From the NCBI GenBank assembly GCA_032207245.1, contig CM063505.1:179518109-179582108 (forward strand): a stretch of DNA of 64,000 nt, given 5' to 3'. Source of the DNA: Pardosa pseudoannulata. Lineage: Eukaryota > Arthropoda > Arachnida > Araneae > Lycosidae. Shown piece by piece: positions 54,190-64,000 of this stretch (positions are counted from its first letter, which is position 1; every line of letters starts with the position of its first letter). The translations under genes were made by a program, and so were the position numbers. Below the pieces are notes generated by a model. It was given only the letters and a program-made list of their open reading frames with translations, did not search any database and was not told the origin of the DNA.

Positions 54190-57100
54190 TTCACATTATT
54201 GCCCCCCCCTCTTTTATTCATTCTAACAGTGGATTATAATTTACAACTCTACAACAAAAGATAGGAAAGTGATTTTTTGAGCAAAAGAATATTTATCATT
54301 TTGGATCAATCGAGTACAATTTACCTAAAAAATTATAGTTTAGAGTACAATGACACACAGGTATCATTTCGGCAGAGCTATTCCACTTTGGGATAAGTTT
54401 TATTGCTTTTTGATTAAATTTACTTGATGAATTATTTCATTTTAACTATTTTTATTTGGCAGATTCCTTTCATTTTTGCTGAATGAAAATATATTTTCCA
54501 GCTGTTGTAAGAGTGACCGTTTGCAAAATTAAATGCAATTTTATTTATGTTACATACTTAAGACCCCTCTCCTCAAAGTCAATAAGATTTAATAAGTGAT
54601 TATTTACTCTGCAAATCCTCATTTTTATAAAACTGGTAGACTTTGGCAAGATTGAGCCTAGATTTTTTTTTAATAGATACCTTGGTTGTTATTAAATAAC
54701 TGAGCACAAAATGCCTTAACTTTTTCTTTAGTCGAGTGCTAAAATGAACTGCTAAATATGGTGGTATTTTTTAATTGCTTTAGGAAGAAAATTAATATAT
54801 CATGTAGTATTTATTTTATGAAACTAAGCTTTATTTTGAAATTATTAAAATTGCTGGTGTAATTATATTGTAAAAATTAAGTTTTGAAATAAATATAACC
54901 TTTCATTTATGAACTTTAAACACCCAGACAAAAGGCTGTGCATGAAAAAGCTAATTGTATATTAGAAAAGTAACTCAGATCAATGAACTAAAATTATATA
55001 AACTTAATCAAACAAGTACAAATATATTATCAAGTGATTTGAAAAAACTTGATCTATTTAACAAAATTTTGAAAAACTTAACAGAATGAATAAATTTAAC
55101 ATTAATATGACAAATGATACAACTTTAGATTTATTTTACATAATACAAAACACAAAGAAGACTCTAGTTGAGCAAAAAGGAAACTGTTTAAATGCTTTTT
55201 AATGTTGGACATGAATGCTTTGTGAAAATCTGTATTTTCAATTAAAATAATAAGAGGTTACCCAGGTATGTGTGAGTATATATATAATTAAAAGTTTATA
55301 TCTATTTTATGGCTAAACAATGAGACTAGTTTGATAATTGCATGAAATTAGATGGAAAAACTATGATTAAATAATGACAATATGTTTAATATTTAGCTCA
55401 TTTATTAACCATACCACAGTAACAAAAGCACACAAAGAATTTTACTATTCCATTATACTATAAACAAAGTAATATATTTGAGTTTATGTACATATACACA
55501 AGCTTTTTTACATGTTATCACTAAAATTTGATTATTATATATATATGTATAAATTATATATATAAACTAATTTGTGGCATAAAGCCCAAAAATTGACTTG
55601 CAAAATTTTACTCGAGGAATGTAGTTTAATACATTGATTTTCAGTATTTTATAGTACATATGGCATGCCCTAATAAAGATAAATAAAAAATATGAAATAG
55701 AAAAAACAACACATTATGTAATTTTGGTTACTTATTAACATTCAATATACACACATTTCAGTGTGTGTAATAATTTTGCATTGAAACAAATTGAATAAAA
55801 TATTTTAAAGCTTTTTCTTAACAGAGGCAAAATGCTATATTTCACATACTTACACACTAAAAAAAGAAACTTTTTTTTTTCAGGACAAAATGTTTACTTT
55901 TAAGTTACCCCCCCCCCTCAATGCATGAAATGTACTGAGTGATTTTCTTGTAAGATACTACTTTACCAAAGAAATGTCAAAATATACTTTAGCAGATTAT
56001 CTGTTCAATCACCCTGAATAGTATTCATATTTAAAACAGGAAAATAATATACCTCTACACAGTTGTTTTTTTTAACTAGTGCATTTTACAATTCTACTAG
56101 TACATTTCATGACTAAAAAATAGTACTGCCATAAAATGGAAATAAATTGTACTCAGTAAAGAATGAACCCTTTTTATAAAATATCTGAACTGAGAACAAA
56201 ATATTTGCTTTTCAGTATGAATACATAATTACACACAATATGCATCCAAGATTGGTTATATCTCATAAGCATTGACTTAAACTGAATTGAAGATTTAATG
56301 GATGTATTAAGAATCACACCATCATTTAAGTAGTTATAAGATAAATTTAGAATTTTAAAACTAAACTTTTAAAATATTAATTTGAAAATTTCAAATGTCT
56401 TTTAAAAACTCAGAAAACAGAACAATAGGAATTTCTTCCAAGGCTTTAAGCAAACAATGCAAACAATAACAATTACTTCAGGTATCATAATTTATCAAAT
56501 ATTACATAGATAAACTAAGTAATGATTAATTGTAAAGAATGCCAAGAATTCTACAGAACAGCAAATATTTCATTTTTAAAAATGTTCAGAAAAATACAAA
56601 TGTACATCCATATTTCTAATCAGTAACCAATTTGAAGATTTACTCTGCTGCCACCAGTTTTACAGTAAAATATTTCCTTTTCAAGAAAAGAAATTAGTTG
56701 CAAAATATTAATAAAAGTATATTAAGGGAAAATAACCTTTTTTAAAAAAATGTTTTAAATTATGCAGATATTTTTACACATATGAAAGACGTTAAATGTG
56801 CATAGAGTAAAAGAAAAATTTTATGAACAAAAAAATCAACAATAAGTAGGTATTAAAAGAACACATCATTTCACATATTGAGTATATCAAGCAGTACATT
56901 TCATGCAACTAAAATTGTTTCATTAATTACACAATATTTATTTAAAAGAACTTATGCTTGGATAATCTTTTTAATATATAGTATGAAATGACAGGGACAC
57001 AACATCAAATTGTTCAATTCTGGGAGAGAATTCACAAAGAATAACTAGAATAAAATTTTTTTGCAAAAATGTAGGAAGTTTTTAAAAAATCTATATCTGT

Positions 57101-59366
57101 TAAAATAAGTTTACATTCTGTTGGAAAATGTTAAATATATTGTTAAACTTTAATAAATTATCAGTACAAGACATTTTATAAAAATATATACATATATAAA
57201 ACAAAAACTCAAAATTTCAAATTTTTAAAGTTCTGTAATGGAAATTTAAAGGAATAACTAAACATAGATAAATCAGTTTAGCAAAAATAAAACTTAACTG
57301 AAAAGCTTTAAGATTAAGTTAATAAGATATTTGATTTAACAACAAGTATTTTTAAACAGGTTGGCACATTTTCATGAGGTTCAATTTCTTGGTAATGATT
57401 GGGGAAAGAAAAAAAAATCAATTACGCAAGAAGTTTTTAATGTTGGTGGTTAATATTTGTATGTAAAATGCAAATATCATTCATAATAAAGTATGATCTT
57501 ACAAATAATATACCATTTTAATCATGAAATTACAGCTTCAAAAACAAAGTACCTGATAAGGAATAATTGGTGTCTACAAAAATTCTAATGAATTTTAATA
57601 ATAGTAGTCTATTGAGATACAATCACTTTTAGGTCAGTCAGATTTTGCATAATTCAATATTGCTGAAGATTTTAAAATAAATGGAAAAGAGTACATTAAT
57701 TTTGATTTATTTTTATTTGCTATACAGACAATAACAATGCAGCAAAAATAGTTTTATATTTTATAACTAAACACACAACATAGATAAATCTTTCTTTCAA
57801 ACATATGAATTTAATGCTCAGACTTGTATATACAATTGCAGCATAACTAAGCTCACATACAGATATGAAGGAAGGGAGGAAGTTAAAAATTCAAACCAAA
57901 AATATTTGTAACACATTTTCTACTTCATATATAAACAATCAGACTCATGATAGAAATTTTAAATTCACAATATATTATATCTAGCTACAGGAAAAGGCAC
58001 AACCCAGCTGCGAGAGGTTCACATATTTACTTGTTTAAAGGATTTTTCTAAATAATTGCCTAATATGTATAAACAAAGCAATACTTTATGGCAAGAAATA
58101 ACTATTAATGGTTTATATTTCTGAAGAGTTATGTATAGTAATCAGATAATAAAAAACAGGCATGGCAGAAAATGTAAGACATGTTGAGCAGTTTTGCACA
58201 ATTCTTATGAAATAATTAAAACATCTAATCTACTGACAATGCTGAAAATTTGGATCATTACAATAAATTCTTTTCCTGGGAATATGAATCAAATTCTCAC
58301 TCACAACTTATGTGAAAATATTTATGAGTGGTGACAATTATGATTAATAAATACTTTCACATACAAATTGCAATACTTTTTCTTGTTTATATGAGAGCAA
58401 CATAATTTTCTAATCATACATTTTTTATTTACTTTTTTGTGGTAAGACTAACTATTTAAATTTTCTCTGGTTAAAAAAAATCCAATAAACTGAATAAATA
58501 AACATGTCACTTATATTACAGCCAGTATTATAAGCATTACTATAAAACTTTAGGAAAGAATTATCAAAGTATGATGGTAATTAACAGCTGATTAAAATTA
58601 TAAACATTCTCAGCTTTCTCATTTTAAACTGCTCCCACTATTTACAAAATTTTTAGTGACTTATCAAATTATATATGTTTATTAAGAAATTGTTAAAATA
58701 AGGAAAACAAAGGAATCAAATTTAATATTATTTGAACTTGTAAGTCTTCAAATTAATTAAAAATACTTAAACATAAAATTATAGTACTGAATGAAGAGCT
58801 GAATTTATTAACAACATATCTAATTCAATATTTTTATAAAACACAATTGTAATTTTATCTGAATAATTTGCACTAAAATAAAATGTATCATACATAAATA
58901 TTAAAAATTTACTATGAAATCAAGTCTTTATCACATCTAAGTTTAAATATTAACAAAACAGTAGAAAAATGAATTTATCTTAATATTAAAAATTTTTAGA
59001 AATTATAACGTGCATGAGGGACTAGCAATATATTCTTATCACAGTACATGTCATATCCCCCAAATCGAGCTTATGAATTTACAATAATGTTTCAATGATT
59101 ATGAAAAGTTTATTTACATGATTGATAAAATTATAAGGTCATGGAGAATATTTCTCCATAAAATAAAGTGCATCAGTACCAAATAAATTGCATTAATAAG
59201 AAGTACATTTAACTTTTCCATTACAAAAAAGATTCAAAATATGTGAACCTCACACATATGTCATCTTGTCACTTTAATTATGGCAAAATAAATCATTTTC
59301 TCTGGAACAATTTAGATTTTTATCAGTTAGCAACTGAATTTAAAAATATTACACTTCAAGACATTC
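54190..59366. other. Long AT-rich stretch, possible 3' UTR of a minus-strand gene
   Basis: No coding signal on either strand. If the minus-strand exon at 59367-59578 is real, the transcript's 3' UTR lies here and could be several kb long. Microsatellite-like TA at 55538-55565 and C-run near 55911-55918. Confidence 0.4.
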
Positions 59367-59578
59367 TTAATCTGTCTTGCGTTCCTTAGATCTGGGTTCA
59401 TGGCCTACAGACTCATCAGCCTCATATTTTGATTTTTTTAGTTCCTTTCTCCTGGAGCATAATTCAGGGGACTGTGGGCTAAGAGGGTGCTTGGGTGGAT
59501 TGGTGGAGGTGCATTTGGTTTCGCAAATTTCTCGTGTGCTCCCAGAGACATGCTCTTGATTGGAATAGGAATGGCACC
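59367..59578 (-). CDS. Candidate terminal coding exon of an unidentified minus-strand gene
   Basis: After a 3' splice site ending TTTGTTTACAG the frame opens with GG in phase 1 and reads CHSYSNQEHVSGSTREICE, then PPKHPLSPQSPELCSRRKEL and KKSKYEADESVGHEPRSKER, to a TAA stop. The exon is clearly G/C-richer than its flanks, and the protein is polar, Ser/Pro/Lys-rich, like a disordered C-terminal tail. I do not recognise the gene. The first exons would lie to the right, possibly outside the window. Confidence 0.5.
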
Positions 59579-59589
59579 CTGTAAACAAA

Positions 59590-62444
59590 TTCTAATTAAA
59601 ATCTATGTAAAACATAAAATTAAAACAAAAAACTGACAAAAATGATGCAAAAGACATTACAAAATAATTAATGTGTGTATTAAAGTAATTATTTAGCAAT
59701 AACAATTTAAATGTACATTTTCTGCACCTTAATTTGTACATTGATAAATTTAAAATTTGATATTTATGATAAATGAACTGATTTTAAATTTAATATATCA
59801 AAATTTCACATCTTGTTTGCATAAATCAGGTTTTTAAAACATAATTAGTAGGAATAAAAAAATTATTCTTGGTAGAGAAGAAAATTCAATAAAAAGGTAA
59901 AAAAATTCTTATAAAAAATATTAATTGATTTCAAGTTTAGTGGCTCTCAATTTACACAAATACTTTATTTTACATGTTTACATTTCATAGCTGCTCTCTT
60001 TTCACTGTTATTACAACTTCCAGTTTTAACCTTATATTGTGTGCTCCTATTGGTCATTAACTATACCAGTTGTCTTTTCATATTTTGCATGTTGTCACCA
60101 TAGTTTTTTTTTCTTTTTTTTTTTTACTATATCTGGCACATATTTTGACATACCATACACTTCATGAATTTTGTGGTTCTCATTATTCTCTTTAATGTTT
60201 CATCTGGTCACATGTATCTTTTATCTAAATGACAGATGCATTCAGAAGTGAAATTTCCCCCTCCATTAAGTAATTATGTTACCAGTTATAATGAATAATC
60301 ACTTTCTGATTATAGCACACTTTTCTCATTATATTTTGATGGATTTGCTTATAATGCATGTGATCTAGTTGCATAATTCTGGGCACTTCCTTTATATACA
60401 CATGCACATTCATACATTCAGATATTGGTTTTATCTAAACTCAATAGTTTGCACTGAAAGTAACTGATGACATGAAATTAAGAATATCTCCCCCATCAAG
60501 CTGTTAGAATGCTACAAAAAGTCTGGAGATCTACCAGTATTCAAAACAACCTCAAGCTAATGAATGAATAATAAAAAACTGATGTTTTTCAAATCAAGTG
60601 TTTCCAGAAATCTCTTTGAACACATTGGCTCAAAAAAATAAACAATACTTATATAAAAAAGTTCTCTTTTAAAACAAGGGACTTAAGAGATGATGGAATT
60701 GAATTTGGCATTTTATCCAAAGGAAATCATTAAATAGCACTTGTGGCACTCAAGGCAGCAGATGGCAGGGTTATAAAAATCTTGTTTTCTCTTCCCCCCC
60801 CCTTAAAAACTTAATTTTTTAATTGTTTTTTTATTTATTTGGATGTTTAGAAATTTTATTTATTAAACATTAAAAATGAAGCTATTTTAGTTAGGATTAG
60901 ATTTATAGCTAATGATAAGCTTCCCTGATCCTATTTATTTTCTTAATGTATACAACATTATTTACATATGACAAATTGCATGAAATATGATTTTTTTTTT
61001 TTTAAATCCTTCACCAACAAACTCTTATAAACTGCTAATTTTTTCATTGATTATGAACACAAAGACCTATTTATTTATCAAATCACTCTTTAAAGCACTA
61101 GCACTTAAATAAATGCAAAAATATAAGTGAAAATATGGATTTGATGTCAGGTTAAGAGAAAATTCTCTGAAAGGAATCTTATTAGACAAGAAATTTCCTT
61201 ACTTAAAATATATTTAAGCCTATTTTTCCTTTTGAAAATGAATACATGAATAACAGTGATTTCTAATGCTCATGGTGGCATAATTTATTCATCCAATAAA
61301 ATATGTTTAAAAATTTTACAAAGTAAAACAAAAAATATTCTTAATCAGTTTTTTTTAATCCTGTAATTTAAATCATGACTAATATTAAAGTGATATAGTA
61401 GATCAATCAACCTAGCCAGATAGCCAAACAGAGAAAAGTCTAGTAGGGTTGGATAATATAAATTTAATACTGTGATATATCCCTACATTAATATCAATAT
61501 TATTGAAATATCATGGTAATACTTTTAACAAGGAATCAATAGAAATCACTATTTGAGAGAGATTAACAGTATCTACATATTTACTAACACTATAAGCATA
61601 AAATATTAACAAAGGTATGAGAGAGCAAGCTATTGAGATATATCAATACACACATGTACCAATTGGCTATAGCAGTCAAGCAGTAAATAATGATATCTTT
61701 GATATGTCCCAACAGATACAAGCCAGTAGAAGATGCATAAACAGGACACTAATGAACTTCCAGTTTTTATCCAAATGCATCATATGCATGTATCAGGTTA
61801 TATTGGGATATACTACTAAAGACCTTCATGGAAATGGGATAACCTTCAAAGGTAGATTTTCTGTTTTGTGTTTGGATTAAATATGCAAATACATGTGTAA
61901 AATGGACACCAAATAAACAAACAAATGCAATAACTGGGAGAAATATTCCTTTATATTGATATATGCAGAATATTAAAGATATTTTTTGGTGGTTCATGAT
62001 ATCGTGTAAAGGAAAAACAGTATTACCAATGGACAATATACTGGCAGTTCAAAATGTTAAATATTGTTATTGCAATAAATATCAATATTTGACAATATAT
62101 TGATAAACAATCTATCCCTAGAAGTTAGTGCATGTAACTTATGGCCTCATGCACTTATAATAAATATTATATCAGCATTACATTTAAAAAATCAAACAAA
62201 AAATCCCCACAAGATATACAATCTATTATATGTAGAGTATAAGCATATGCAAAGAGGTGGAATATTGTAATTTTACTTTTTTCAATCTAATACTAATATT
62301 TTAATTTCAACCTATATAAATATCAGTGGTAAAAGTGTGAAATTTAGAAAATGTTTAACTAAGCAGTTATAATCTATTTTATTGCACGAACAGAAAACTA
62401 AGGCTTGTCTAAATGACAAATTTGAAAACTTTCTTACGTATAGC
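59590..62444. other. AT-rich DNA, probably intron
   Basis: No coding signal. If the two minus-strand exons belong to one gene, this is intron. Contains a C-run near 60794-60802. Confidence 0.4.
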
Positions 62445-62489
62445 TTAAAATTCAATTGATGCTAGCTTTTCAGGGTCGTTCAAGTGATA
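62445..62489 (-). CDS. Candidate alternative terminal exon, unidentified
   Basis: On the minus strand the acceptor TTTTCTTTTAAG is followed by the frame YHLNDPEKLASIEF and a TAA. The other two frames stop at once, so if it is an exon it ends a protein. A GTAAGA donor follows about 8 bp after the stop, so the exon could also be spliced onward to 59578. I do not recognise it. Confidence 0.3.
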   Translation of the reverse strand, partial: YHLNDPEKLASIEF

Positions 62490-64000
62490 CTTAAAAGAAA
62501 ATAAAAACATATCTTAATATATAAACTAAATACTTATTCCCAATTAATACAAGACTGTGTGTAAAAATTCATACTGCATTTTTGAATTAATTTTTATTTT
62601 CTGGTTATTTTGTCCTTCAATTATTATTCATATGGTTCTTACCAATTTTAATTGCCTATTAATAGGATAAAACACCCAATAAATTTTGTAAAATACCTTC
62701 CCTTGTAGGCCATCCTAAGATGCTTGATATCCAAGATATTTTTATCTACATTCAATAAAACATTGGAGATGTGATAAAATCATGTAATACATTTTTAAAA
62801 GGGAGATAATCTTATTGCCATATTTTAAGATACATGCATTAAATTACAACTTTTAAATAAATAACAGGAAGATACAGAAAAGTATAAGGCACAATTGTAC
62901 AATAGAACAGATCTGTAATATATAGTACTTCAGACTGCAGGCTGTTTTAACATTATATACTCCAAAAAGACGAACAACTAATGAAGCTAGTTTACTGCAA
63001 GTAGATACATTATATTATATTCCAATATAAATTTCTTAAATACAATTTATGATACTTCTTGATGTTGTGATTTCTCATACAAATGAGATAACTTAATGCA
63101 GAAGAATGTTAATCATCAATTTAATCAAGATAACCATGACAATTAACACTTTCAGAAAAGAGAAGATGTTTAAAGATTACTGATATAGCATATAATAAAA
63201 CTAAAATTTCAAAACAAGATATACAGTACAAGATAAATTTCTAGAATTCCTAAACTGGTTTGTTATAACAAAAACTTTTGAAGAGCAGTAATGGAGAACA
63301 AGAACAGGAATACAGATTTTATATTACATAACATAAAATAATCAAGAACACTTAAATTGCATACTCTGTGAAAAGTATACACTGTTGAGAATACACAGTG
63401 TAAATACAACGTATAGAGAATTGAACTTTAGCTGATCAATGGATTTTATAAAACATTAATGAAGAACTTAAAAGGCCAAACATAAGTTAAACAGAATATT
63501 CAGTATTGAGGGATGAATGAGTAAAAAACAACCTAGAGTTCTGTTTAACACTCTCAAAACAAACTAAAGAACACCATAATGAAACTATGTATATATTGAG
63601 CCATATCAAAGCTGTACATGTTAACACATTAAAAATAGGCTAATAATTATGCCATCCTACTAGACTGTTATTAATGAATAAACAGAGAAGAAGAGTAACA
63701 GTAAAGCCAGTAGAAGATATATAAATCAATATAATCCCATGCTCTATACATTTAAATAACTCTGAAATAGCAGTGTGATCAAAAATTCTTTTCGTAGTTA
63801 ACAACAAACTTTATTATTATAAAATAATAATAATAAATTTAAAACTGTGAAAACCAAATACTGCACAGATAGAAGTATGGAAACTAAATGGATAATTAAC
63901 TTAATTAAATAATAAACATCAGCATTTTTATTTTGAATTTGTTGCATAACAAGCACGTAAAAGAACACCATGCTCAAATTCCTAATAGCTGAGCAGCAAC
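62490..64000. other. AT-rich non-coding DNA to the window end
   Basis: No gene, RNA or repeat recognised. Confidence 0.5.

Noticed and set aside
59377..59559. Plus-strand frame opposite the candidate terminal exon
   Set aside because: The splice site and composition favour the minus strand.

Overview
The window is a stretch of an arthropod nuclear genome, most likely an orb-weaving spider (inference). The reasons are its AT-rich non-coding DNA, a single-exon CLP1 gene of metazoan type, a Tc1-like transposase of a kind I associate with araneid genomes, and heavy loads of LTR retrotransposons, mariner and hAT relics. Two 100-N blocks (5008-5107 and 33350-33449) mark assembly gaps. Most of the window is repeats or non-coding DNA.

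Region 1 (1-26530) is a mobile-element cluster. It opens with a 141/170-bp minisatellite (1800-3475) and continues with a truncated LTR (4190-5007), a tRNA-Arg-like sequence and an intact Tc1 (DD34E) transposase. Two Ty3/gypsy-type retrotransposons follow, both lodged in what was one TA-rich microsatellite. Element A (7206-18285, + strand) is a tandem dimer, LTR-body-LTR-body-LTR. The first body has intact gag and pol; the second has three single-base insertions in pol. Its LTRs begin with a 73-nt sequence laid out like a tRNA-Arg(ACG), with A and B boxes. Element B (18671-26487, - strand) has gypsy-like proteins in copia-like order: Gag, protease, integrase, reverse transcriptase, RNase H. 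That is the hallmark of the Gmr1 group, and its Gag carries a segment resembling the vertebrate SCAN domain. I consider elements A and B the most novel parts of the window.

Region 2 (26530-38400) is mostly AT-rich non-coding DNA. It holds a first coding exon resembling glutathione S-transferase (sigma/prostaglandin-D-synthase type) with a decayed-looking second exon. It also holds a fossil mariner interrupted by two later insertions, each with clear target-site duplications: a 1.5-kb element with short inverted repeats and a 441-bp fold-back element. A tRNA-Arg(UCG) pseudogene with encoded CCA lies just upstream of CLP1.

Region 3 (38398-39681) is the only complete host gene: CLP1, the RNA 5'-OH kinase / pre-mRNA cleavage factor subunit. 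It is uninterrupted, but its conserved GQG stretch after the DxD motif is replaced.

Region 4 (39700-64000) is AT-rich intergenic or intronic DNA. It carries a hAT-type MITE inserted in a SINE-like repeat, a pair of diverged direct repeats, and a broken copy of a multi-copy arthropod protein family of unknown function. Three candidate host exons were found: 54076-54183 (+), 59367-59578 (-) and 62445-62489 (-). The two minus-strand exons could belong to one gene whose long 3' UTR runs leftwards.
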